The notes under the pieces: model-generated
Databases searched by the model: none
Told to the model about the DNA's origin: nothing
What the model saw: only the letters and a program-made list of their open reading frames with translations
Source: DASRCB01 sp035653295
GTDB lineage: Bacteria > Acidobacteriota > Terriglobia > Bryobacterales > Bryobacteraceae
Assembly (NCBI GenBank): GCA_035653295.1
Contig: DASRCB010000065.1
Location: forward strand, 1 to 7,178
Reading direction: 5' to 3'
Length of the DNA stretch: 7,178 bases
Shown here: in pieces, positions 1 to 5,634 of the stretch
Numbering within the stretch: the first letter of the stretch is position 1
Layout of the letters: each line of letters starts with the position of its first letter
Position numbers and translations under genes: made by a program

Positions 1-1
1 C

Positions 2-43
2 GACCAGGATCGCATCTACGATCTGGCCTTCTTCCTCCGGCTT
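2..43 (+). other. Coding-like fragment in frame 2, possible frameshifted 5' part of the deacetylase
   Basis: Read from base 2, this stretch gives D-Q-D-R-I-Y-D-L-A-F-F-L-R-L, with G or C at 11 of 14 third codon positions. In the downstream gene's own frame only about 5 of 16 third positions over the same stretch are G or C, which is atypical for this genome. Frame 2 then loses its coding character and stops at 224-226 inside the deacetylase. The simplest reading is that this is the upstream part of the same protein, with one base lost around 30-48. The alternative is the tail of another gene overlapping by about 180 nt, which is less likely. The evidence is short because the window begins here. 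Confidence 0.35.
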
Positions 44-48
44 TCACG

Positions 49-1227
49 GTGCCGGTCGGGAAGCCGCTTCCCAAGCAGTACCCGTTCCTGTATCTCTACA
101 ACCACCTTCGCGACGTTCCGAAATCCGAATCGTACCGGCACTTCTACCCGCCGCAATTCGTCTCCGACGAGGTCCAGTTCGGTACGCAGCACACCATGTT
201 TCCCGTCGGTGTCGCGCCAGTGCTGAAGTTCACGGCGAGAGCGCCGGTATCCACGGCACGCGTTCTGACCGCCGATGGGCATGAACTCCAGAACGTCATC
301 GAGAACCGCAGCCAGCAGGAGGTTCGCGTCAAGCCGCTGGACCCCGGTCTCTACACTCTCGAGCTCGCCGCCGACAACGGCGTCCGCGATCGTCTCGAGT
401 TCGCCGTCAATAAACTTCCCAGGTCCATCCTCATCTTCTGCGCCCACGAAGACGACGACACCGCGCACCCCGCCCTCATCCGCGCCGCGGTGGAAAATAA
501 CATCCCCATCCACTTCGTCTACTTCACCAGCGGCGACGCGGGCGGCTGCGACCGCTATTACATGCACTCCTGCGATGCCGCCCGCGCGATGGATTTCGGC
601 GAGGTCCGCATGGAGGAGGCCCGCGCCTCGCTGGGCCATCTCGGCGTGCCGCGCGACAACATCTTCTTTCTGGGCATGCCCGACGGCGGGCTGGAGCAGA
701 TCTGGTACAAGCACGTCCACTCCGACGACCCGTACCTCTCCGTTCTCCTCGCCAGCGACCACGCGCCGTACCGTGAGGCCTCTATCCCCAACCTGCCGTA
801 CTCGCGCGAAGCCGCTGTCGCGGCCGCGAAGCAGTTCATTCTGCGCTTCAACCCGGAGATGATCGTCACCGGCCATCCCGACGAGCGCCACGTGGACCAC
901 CGCACCAACAACTGGATCGTGGTGAAGGCCATGCAGGAACTGCTGCGCGAAGGGAAGCTCTCGCGTGACACCCAGCTCGTGGTCGACGTCGCCTATGGCG
1001 CGAAGGCCGGCCGGCACGCGCCCTACAAGTACGAGAAGTACACGCTGCACGTTTCCGGCGAGGCGGCGAAACTCGGACAGGAGGCCCTGTGGTATTACCA
1101 GTCGCAGGACGGCAATCACCAGCAGGCCGAAATCATCGATTACAGCAAGCTCCCGCGCGAGGAACCCTGGCCGCACTTCGGCATCCTTGACTGGCAGGAG
1201 CACGAGGGCTGGAACGACCAACCCTGA
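49..1227 (+). CDS. PIG-L/LmbE family zinc-dependent deacetylase (N-terminus uncertain)
   Basis: This is a PIG-L (LmbE-like) deacetylase, a family of Zn-dependent enzymes that remove N-acetyl groups from GlcNAc-type sugars (MshB, BshB, PIG-L); the substrate here cannot be named. Numbering from the GTG at 49, residues 1-120 form an N-terminal extension, the second half of which looks like a beta-sandwich. The catalytic Rossmann-like domain starts near 126. The metal/catalytic motif is A-H-E-D-D-D at 132-137, where most members have A-H-P-D-D-E. By alignment H133 and D136 are zinc ligands and D135 is the general base. The second motif, H-V-D-H at 281-284, supplies the third ligand. F-L-G-M-P-D-G-G (207-214) is also family-typical. 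The GTG start is only the first possible start in the window: the frame is open to base 1, and the preceding 45 nt look coding in another frame. The protein is probably longer and may carry an export signal upstream. A strong hairpin covers the stop codon. Confidence 0.88.
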   Translation: MPVGKPLPKQYPFLYLYNHLRDVPKSESYRHFYPPQFVSDEVQFGTQHTMFPVGVAPVLKFTARAPVSTARVLTADGHELQNVIENRSQQEVRVKPLDPGLYTLELAADNGVRDRLEFAVNKLPRSILIFCAHEDDDTAHPALIRAAVENNIPIHFVYFTSGDAGGCDRYYMHSCDAARAMDFGEVRMEEARASLGHLGVPRDNIFFLGMPDGGLEQIWYKHVHSDDPYLSVLLASDHAPYREASIPNLPYSREAAVAAAKQFILRFNPEMIVTGHPDERHVDHRTNNWIVVKAMQELLREGKLSRDTQLVVDVAYGAKAGRHAPYKYEKYTLHVSGEAAKLGQEALWYYQSQDGNHQQAEIIDYSKLPREEPWPHFGILDWQEHEGWNDQP

Positions 1228-1252
1228 CCGAATCGCGTCCGGCGGTTCGGTC
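1226..1252 (+). terminator. Strong hairpin over the deacetylase stop codon, probable transcript end
   Basis: An 11-bp stem (1226-1236 with 1242-1252, one G-T wobble) closes on a 5-nt loop, GTCCG. The left arm begins inside the TGA stop. No T run follows; the next bases are GCCCAGGCGCTTTGG. It is therefore either a U-tract-poor terminator or a 3'-end stabilising structure. It separates the deacetylase from the propeller gene, which has its own promoter-like sequence. Confidence 0.5.
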
Positions 1253-1314
1253 GCCCAGGCGCTTTGGTATGCTGATTGTACCCGCTCCTTCCCGGCAGCC
1301 CGTCTAAACGGCAC

Positions 1315-1323
1315 TGCTATACT
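1315..1323 (+). promoter_or_regulatory. Extended -10 promoter candidate (TGC-TATACT)
   Basis: TATACT at 1318-1323 matches five of six bases of the sigma-70 -10 consensus and is preceded by TGN, the extended -10 signature. No convincing -35 hexamer is seen 16-18 bp upstream. Transcription would start near 1330, giving a leader of under 20 nt before the ATG at 1347. A GAGG at 1324-1327 would then lie too far upstream to act as a ribosome binding site, so the gene has no clear Shine-Dalgarno sequence. Confidence 0.35.
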
Positions 1324-1346
1324 GAGGTTCTCGTAAATCCTGTTAT

Positions 1347-4145
1347 ATGAAGCACTTCTTCAGCGCTTTGGTCGTGACGTGTGCGGCACTGTGTGCCCAG
1401 AACGCAACTCATACCACGCCTCTTTTCGTCACCGGGCAGGCGGCTCGCGCCGTCTTCGGGCAGGTGAATTTCACGGCGAACAACGCCGCCGTCAGCGGGA
1501 GCACGACGGCCACCGTCGATCTCGGGGGCCCCTCCGGAATGGCTGTCGCGGGCAACTCGTTGTTTGTCGTCGATTCCAACCGCGTCGGCTCCACGCCCGA
1601 CAATAACCGCATCCTGGTCTATCAAAACCTGTCATCTTTGCTGCCCACGCCCTCCCAGGAACTCGCTACTGATGGCGGCGGCGATGTGCCGTGCCCTGTC
1701 TGCTTTAACAAGCCGAATCAGGTTCTGGGGCAAGCCAACCTCACCTCCAACGCGGCCAGCCTGACCCAGAGCGGACTTCGCCAGCCCACCGCGATTGCCA
1801 GCGACGGACATATCCTCGCGGTTGCGGATACGAACAACAACCGCGTCCTTATCTGGCACGCCATTCCTACGGCGAGCAACGTGGCGCCCGACACGGTCCT
1901 CGGGCAGGCCGACTTTACCCATGCAATCGCGGCCGCTGGGGCAAGCGGGATGCGCGGCCCGCAGGGCGTCTGGATTCAGGGCACGCGGCTCTTCGTTGCC
2001 GACACGTTTAACGGCCGTGTGCTGGTCTGGAACGCAATACCCGGAGCGGGCTCGAAAGGGACAGCCGCCGACTACGTGCTCGGCGAGCCGAACTTCACGA
2101 CCACGCCCGGCGCCCAGACGCAGTCGAAGGTCACCGGAACCACCGCGGCCAATATGCTGAGCCCGGTATCGGTGACCGCCGATGCAACGCACCTCTACGT
2201 CGCCGATCTCGGCCAGAACCGGGTGATGATCTGGAACTCGATTCCGACCCAGACCAATCAGCCGGCCGACGTCATTGTTGGCCAGCCGGATGCCTCCAGC
2301 AACACGGCCAACAATTCCACCGTGCTTTGCGCCTCGACCGGGAAGGATTCCAACAACAAGCCGACATATCCGGCGCGCTGTGCCGCTACCCTGAACTTCC
2401 CCCGCTTCGCCCTGGGCGATGGCGCGCACCTGTTCATCGCTGATGGCGGCAACGATCGCGTGCTCGTTTTCGATTCCATCCCGACCAGGAACGCCGCCCG
2501 CGCCGACGCGATTCTCGGGCAGCCCGACGAGTTCACGGACCAGGTCAGCGACGATACGGGCTTCAACACCGCCATGCAGAATGCCGCGCTGAACCGCTCG
2601 GGTTCGGACCAGATCCGCACCCCGACTTCGCTCGCGTGGGATGGCGTAGATCTGTATGTAAGCGATCCCTTCGACCGGCGCGTGGTGGTCTATTCGGCCG
2701 GCCAGAATCAGTTACCGACCGGCAGTATTCTGAATGCCGCCAGTCTGGAGTCGTTCGCGATTGGGGCGATCAGCTTTACGGGAACCCTCAGCAAAGCGGG
2801 CAACGTCACGGCCGGGATCACCGTCACGGTCACGATCAACGGGACGGCCTATACCTATAAGACGGTCAGCACCGACACACTCCAGACCGTAACCACGTCC
2901 GTCACGAACGCTATTAATTCCAGCAATTCCGGCAAAGGCGATCCCAGTGTTTTCGCCATTGCGCAGCCGGCTGCCGCCACCATTCTGTTAAGCGCGCGGA
3001 CTGCCGGCGCGGCCGGAAACAATATCACCTACGCGGCCAATACGGGCAACAGCGCCGACCTGACCGCGGCGACGGCTTTCGCAAACCTGCAGGGCGGCAC
3101 GCAGTCGGAGCTCGGCCCCGGCGCGCTGGTCACGCTGCTGGGCACAAACTTCACCGATCAGCCTGGCGCGATTGGCACGCTGACCAACGGCTCGTACCCG
3201 CGGCAGCTTGCCGGCGTCGAGGTCTATTTCGACGGGGTTCGCGCGCCACTGCTGTACGTTTCACCGACACAGATCAATGCCCAGCTTCCGTTCACGCTGT
3301 CCAACAGCACGGGAATCAACGTGTGGGTTCGGACCGTGTGGAAGGATGGCACGGAGACCAACTCGGCGGCCCAGGGCGTTTCCATGGTCGGGGGCAACCC
3401 CGGGATCTTCGCCGGCGCGGGCACCGATCCGCGTCCGGCCGTCGCCGAGCATTACAGCAGCAACGGCATTGCGTTGATCGATCTCGAGGGAACGACGTTT
3501 CCGGCGGGTGAAACCGTCACCGCGACCATTGCCGGCAAGGCTTACACCTACACCATCCAGAGCACCGACAAGACGCTGGACATGGTGGAGGCGGGGCTGA
3601 TCAATGCCATCAACTCGCCCGGGACCGCGCCCGTCACGGCGCGCGCGGCTGGCCAGTTCAACCGCGTCGTTCTGACAGCGAAAACGGCCGGTTCCGCCGG
3701 AAACGGGATCACGGTGACGGTCAGCACCAGTAACAGCAGCGGCGTAACCGCCACGGCTCTTCAGGCGGCCACCTGCTGCGCCAGCCAGGCGGGCGCTCTC
3801 GTGACTGCGAGTAACCCGGCTGTGGCCGGTGAAACGGTCATCATTTACGCTACCGGACTTGGAGTTGTAGCCAGTCCCGATGCAGCGAAAGCGGCCCAGC
3901 TGACGGGCACGGTCTATAACGGTCCGGCCGTAAACACCCTCGCCACACTGGTTGACGACGCGCAGGTCGAGGGCAAGACCGCAAATGTGATCGATGCAGG
4001 ACTCGCGGTGGGGATGGTCGGCGTTTATCAGGTGGTCCTGCAGATTGACTCCAGCGTGACCACGAACGCGGCCGCGCCCATGTATATCGCTCAACAGGGC
4101 TTCGTCAGCAATATCGCGACAATTCCGGTTAAAGGGTCACAGTAA
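1347..4145 (+). CDS. Secreted six-bladed NHL-type beta-propeller protein with split TIGR03437 C-terminal domain
   Basis: This is a 932-residue exported protein of unknown function. Residues 1-17 look like a Sec signal peptide (K2, hydrophobic 4-15, likely cleavage after L-C-A). Residues 36-460 contain six repeats, each opening with a V-L-G-Q-like motif (36, 126, 184, 244, 310, 389) and holding an L-Y-V-A-D-x-x-x-N-R-V-L-I-W type strand, typical of NHL-repeat propellers. The C-terminal part matches TIGR03437: I-L-N-A-A-S (461-466), G-A-L-V-T-L-L-G-T-N-F (592-602), Y-V-S-P-T-Q-I-N-A-Q-L-P-F (637-649), V-I-I-Y-A-T-G-L-G (831-839), G-V-Y-Q-V (892-896) and the S-N-I-A-T-I end. Two homologous modules (about 472-584 and 709-811) interrupt it. 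Cysteine pairs C116/C119, C328/C345 and C810/C811 could form disulfides outside the cytoplasm. The propeller suggests binding rather than catalysis; no catalytic motif was recognised. The ATG is chosen because the signal peptide follows directly. Confidence 0.9.
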   Translation: MKHFFSALVVTCAALCAQNATHTTPLFVTGQAARAVFGQVNFTANNAAVSGSTTATVDLGGPSGMAVAGNSLFVVDSNRVGSTPDNNRILVYQNLSSLLPTPSQELATDGGGDVPCPVCFNKPNQVLGQANLTSNAASLTQSGLRQPTAIASDGHILAVADTNNNRVLIWHAIPTASNVAPDTVLGQADFTHAIAAAGASGMRGPQGVWIQGTRLFVADTFNGRVLVWNAIPGAGSKGTAADYVLGEPNFTTTPGAQTQSKVTGTTAANMLSPVSVTADATHLYVADLGQNRVMIWNSIPTQTNQPADVIVGQPDASSNTANNSTVLCASTGKDSNNKPTYPARCAATLNFPRFALGDGAHLFIADGGNDRVLVFDSIPTRNAARADAILGQPDEFTDQVSDDTGFNTAMQNAALNRSGSDQIRTPTSLAWDGVDLYVSDPFDRRVVVYSAGQNQLPTGSILNAASLESFAIGAISFTGTLSKAGNVTAGITVTVTINGTAYTYKTVSTDTLQTVTTSVTNAINSSNSGKGDPSVFAIAQPAAATILLSARTAGAAGNNITYAANTGNSADLTAATAFANLQGGTQSELGPGALVTLLGTNFTDQPGAIGTLTNGSYPRQLAGVEVYFDGVRAPLLYVSPTQINAQLPFTLSNSTGINVWVRTVWKDGTETNSAAQGVSMVGGNPGIFAGAGTDPRPAVAEHYSSNGIALIDLEGTTFPAGETVTATIAGKAYTYTIQSTDKTLDMVEAGLINAINSPGTAPVTARAAGQFNRVVLTAKTAGSAGNGITVTVSTSNSSGVTATALQAATCCASQAGALVTASNPAVAGETVIIYATGLGVVASPDAAKAAQLTGTVYNGPAVNTLATLVDDAQVEGKTANVIDAGLAVGMVGVYQVVLQIDSSVTTNAAAPMYIAQQGFVSNIATIPVKGSQ
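1452..2726 (+). repeat. Six tandem NHL-like propeller repeats (protein level)
   Basis: The repeats begin at residues 36, 126, 184, 244, 310 and 389 of the propeller protein, with periods of 90, 58, 60, 66, 79 and about 71 residues. Blades 2-4 are the most regular. Blades 1, 5 and 6 carry extra loops: blades 1 and 5 hold the cysteine pairs C116/C119 and C328/C345. Blades 2-5 each end in an A-I-P or S-I-P turn after the N-R-V-L-I-W strand. Six blades are enough to close an NHL propeller. Conservation is clear in protein but loose in DNA, so the duplication is old. Confidence 0.75.
2760..3098 (+). repeat. Inserted module, copy 1 (residues about 472-584)
   Basis: This module of about 110 residues lies between the I-L-N-A-A-S opening of the TIGR03437 domain and its G-A-L-V-T-L-L-G strand. 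Its marks are V-T-I-N-G-T-A-Y-T-Y (495-504), S-T-D (508-510), N-A-I-N (521-524) and I-L-L-S-A-R-T-A-G-A-A-G-N-N-I-T (546-561). It shares these with the second copy downstream. The pattern (a beta hairpin with A-Y-T-Y, a helix ending N-A-I-N, then an L-T-A-x-T-A-G-x-A-G-N strand) resembles modules I recall from phage tail sheath-like and other bacterial surface proteins. That resemblance is from memory and unverified. Confidence 0.65.
3471..3779 (+). repeat. Inserted module, copy 2 (residues about 709-811)
   Basis: This second copy of the module sits in a different place in the same TIGR03437 domain, between the S-S-N-G-I-A-L segment and A-L-V-T-A-S-N-P-A (817-825). It carries V-T-A-T-I-A-G-K-A-Y-T-Y (724-735), S-T-D (739-741), N-A-I-N (753-756) and V-V-L-T-A-K-T-A-G-S-A-G-N-G-I-T (774-789). 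It aligns with copy 1 with few gaps and ends in a C-C pair at 810-811. The DNA is well diverged from copy 1, so this is not a recent duplication or an assembly artefact. Confidence 0.65.
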
Positions 4146-4185
4146 GACGGCAGACACCGAATTACTCGGGGAGCGCGGGTACTAA

Positions 4186-4197
4186 GCGGCGCGCCGC
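4186..4197. other. 12-bp perfect GC palindrome
   Basis: GCGGCGCGCCGC is its own reverse complement and lies 41 nt after the stop of the propeller gene. It could fold as a 4-bp stem with a CGCG loop. A six-T run follows at 4216-4221, but 18 nt further on and without an adjacent stem, so this is not a standard intrinsic terminator. It may help end the propeller transcript or be a chance GC palindrome. Confidence 0.3.
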
Positions 4198-4230
4198 ACT
4201 CTGAAATACGACTTGTTTTTTCTGGATTCC

Positions 4231-4245
4231 TCCGGGTGGCCCGGA
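4231..4245 (+). other. Tight hairpin just upstream of the receiver gene
   Basis: TCCGGG (4231-4236) pairs perfectly with CCCGGA (4240-4245) around a 3-nt TGG loop. The right arm contains most of GGAA (4243-4246), the only Shine-Dalgarno-like sequence before the upstream candidate starts of the receiver (GTG 4254 and ATT 4258). If these bases are transcribed, folding would hide that site. A TAGAAT at 4247-4252 (five of six to the -10 consensus) abuts the hairpin. If it is a real -10, the transcript would begin near 4259 and exclude the hairpin, so the two readings conflict. Confidence 0.3.
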
Positions 4246-4260
4246 ATAGAATAGTGCATT

Positions 4261-4665
4261 CTGAAGAGGCCCAGCCCGTATTGTGTTCTCATCGCCGATG
4301 ACGACGCTGCAATTCGAACGCTCATCCGCGCCATGCTCGCTCCGCTCGCGGCGCAGGTCATTGAGGCCGCCAATGGACGGCAGGCCCTTGAACTTGCCCG
4401 CGACGGGGCCGTGTTTCAGGTCGCCATCGTCGACCTGATCATGCCCGAACTCGACGGTCTCGAGACCATTCGCAATCTGCGGCGCATGCGCCCGGGCCTC
4501 GGGATCGTGGCTATGTCCGGCGCACTTCCCGGCCACCTCGAGCTTGCCGGCCATCTCGGCTCCGATGCCGTTATCGCCAAGCCAATCGTCGAGGCCGAAC
4601 TGCTCGCGATTATGCGGCGCCTGCTTCAGCGGGGGTCGGCGCCTGGGCCCGGCGAATCGCACTGA
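4261..4665 (+). CDS. Stand-alone response regulator receiver domain (CheY-like), start codon uncertain
   Basis: This is a single receiver domain of about 134 residues with no output domain, so it would signal by protein-protein contact or relay a phosphoryl group. Numbering from CTG 4261, the acidic pocket is D13-D14-D15 in V-L-I-A-D-D-D, the phosphoacceptor is D58 in V-D-L-I-M-P-E-L-D-G, the switch Ser is S86 (A-M-S-G-A), and the conserved Lys is K107 in A-K-P. All key residues are present, so it should be phosphorylatable. The first ATG, at 4333, would delete beta-1 and the acidic pocket and is surely not the start. Between the in-frame TAG at 4252-4254 and that ATG there is no ATG, GTG or TTG; only ATT 4258 and CTG 4261 fit. 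A GTG at 4254 in another frame is an alternative if one base is extra near 4278. No histidine kinase is in the window; the transporter gene follows after 13 nt. Confidence 0.8.
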   Translation: MKRPSPYCVLIADDDAAIRTLIRAMLAPLAAQVIEAANGRQALELARDGAVFQVAIVDLIMPELDGLETIRNLRRMRPGLGIVAMSGALPGHLELAGHLGSDAVIAKPIVEAELLAIMRRLLQRGSAPGPGESH

Positions 4666-4678
4666 TATCCTCGAAAGC

Positions 4679-5569
4679 ATGGAGCGCGCCGGAGGCGCCG
4701 GGCGGCGCATCGCCGTAACCGGAATCGTCGTCAGTGCGGCGCTCGCAGCCCTGAAAATCACCGTCGGCGTGCGCGCGCAGTCGGTGGCGGTTGTTTCCGA
4801 CGGGTTCGAATCGCTTGGCGATGTTTTTACCTCGGGGCTGGTCTTCTTCGGCCTGCTGATCGCTGCGCGTCCTCCCGACAAAGAACATCCGTACGGCCAC
4901 GGCCGCTTCGAGATTCTGACCGGTCTTGGCGTCGGAGCGCTGCTCACCGTCGCCGGCGCCCTCATCGCCTCCCGCGCGCTGCAGAACGTCTTCGAGGTGC
5001 GTCACGTTCCACAGCCATTCGCCATTTGGGCTCTGGTTATCTCCATAGCGGCGAAGAGCGCGCTGTGGCTCACCAAGCGCTACTATGGGCGCCGCATCCG
5101 CAGCGTGGCGCTCATGGCCGACTCCCTGAACGACGCCACAGATGTCCTGTCCGCAACCATCGCCCTCATCGCTCTCGCGCTGGCGCTGCTCGATCCGCGG
5201 CTCGCGCCCGCTGACCACATCGGCGGCGCGATCGTGGGATTCATCGTCATTGTCCTCGGCGCGAAGGTGATGTACGAGACCTCCTCGCAGCTCATGGACA
5301 CCATGCCCAGTGAAGCCATGCTTTTCGAGATCCGAAACGCCGCGCTCACGGTTCCCGGGGCCCTGGGCATCGAGAAGTGCTACGCGCGCAAGACCGGGCT
5401 GCGCTGGCATGTCGATCTGCACCTCGAGGTTGACGCCGACATGACCGTACAGCAATCTCACGATATCGCCACCGCCGTCCGCGAGCGCATCCGCGAGAGG
5501 CTCGACTGGGTGGCCGACGTGCTCGTGCATGTCGAACCCCACCTGCTGCTGAGCAGGTCCGTCCGATGA
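4679..5569 (+). CDS. Cation diffusion facilitator (CDF) family divalent metal transporter
   Basis: This is a 296-residue inner-membrane CDF transporter, a family that exports Zn, Fe, Mn, Co or similar ions by proton antiport. Hydrophobic segments lie near residues 11-30, 34-62, 82-103, 114-131, 141-170 and 180-196, fitting the six-TM YiiP-like fold. The TM2 site reads S-D-G-F-E-S-L-G-D, giving E44 and D48 at the two metal-ligand positions. The TM5 site reads A-D-S-L-N-D-A-T-D, giving N151 and D155, where zinc exporters usually have His or Asp at the first position. H-P-Y-G-H-G-R-F-E (70-78) after TM2 is family-typical. The cytoplasmic C-terminal domain (about 208-296) keeps H244, D246, H248, H261, H284 and H288 as possible regulatory metal ligands. 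Metal specificity cannot be assigned. The ATG at 4679 is preferred; the frame extends to an ATG at 4544 but that segment overlaps the receiver gene and is not CDF-like. The Shine-Dalgarno sequence is weak; translational coupling to the receiver is plausible. Confidence 0.92.
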   Translation: MERAGGAGRRIAVTGIVVSAALAALKITVGVRAQSVAVVSDGFESLGDVFTSGLVFFGLLIAARPPDKEHPYGHGRFEILTGLGVGALLTVAGALIASRALQNVFEVRHVPQPFAIWALVISIAAKSALWLTKRYYGRRIRSVALMADSLNDATDVLSATIALIALALALLDPRLAPADHIGGAIVGFIVIVLGAKVMYETSSQLMDTMPSEAMLFEIRNAALTVPGALGIEKCYARKTGLRWHVDLHLEVDADMTVQQSHDIATAVRERIRERLDWVADVLVHVEPHLLLSRSVR

Positions 5570-5612
5570 CGCCGGTTTTTCGGCGGCGCCTCCGGCGGGC
5601 TCCGAACCCGCC
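5570..5612 (+). terminator. Two short GC hairpins after the CDF gene, possible terminator region
   Basis: Directly after the CDF stop codon, CGCCG (5570-5574) pairs with CGGCG (5581-5585) around a GTTTTT loop. A second stem follows: GGCGGG (5594-5599) with CCCGCC (5607-5612) around a 7-nt loop. Neither is followed by a T tract. They lie in a 65-nt gap before PolX and could weaken read-through, but in DNA this GC-rich short stems arise easily by chance. Confidence 0.3.
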
Positions 5613-5634
5613 CGTTCAGCTCTCGTAGGCCACG

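Noticed and set aside
1265..1280. Sigma-54-like TGGTAT-N5-TTGTA sequence upstream of the propeller gene
   Set aside because: The GG at -24 is present but the essential GC at -12 is GT and the -24 block lacks its C residues. The extended -10 element downstream is a better promoter candidate.
16..1314. 432-residue minus-strand ORF opposite the deacetylase
   Set aside because: The plus strand has clear PIG-L motifs. The antisense frame stays open because of GC-rich third positions and its product is a low-complexity R/V/A/D-rich sequence with no recognisable domain.
2760..3779. Assembly duplication as an explanation for the two similar modules
   Set aside because: The copies are clearly diverged in DNA and protein, and each sits in a different host-domain context, so they are not a misassembled repeat.
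4544..4678. N-terminal extension of the CDF frame back to ATG 4544
   Set aside because: It lies wholly or mostly inside the receiver gene in another frame, and its Ser/Pro/Arg/Cys-rich sequence does not look like a CDF N-terminus.
5594..5614. tRNA T-arm-like stem-loop with a 7-nt loop
   Set aside because: The loop is CTCCGAA, not TTCRANY, and there is no acceptor, D or anticodon stem around it.
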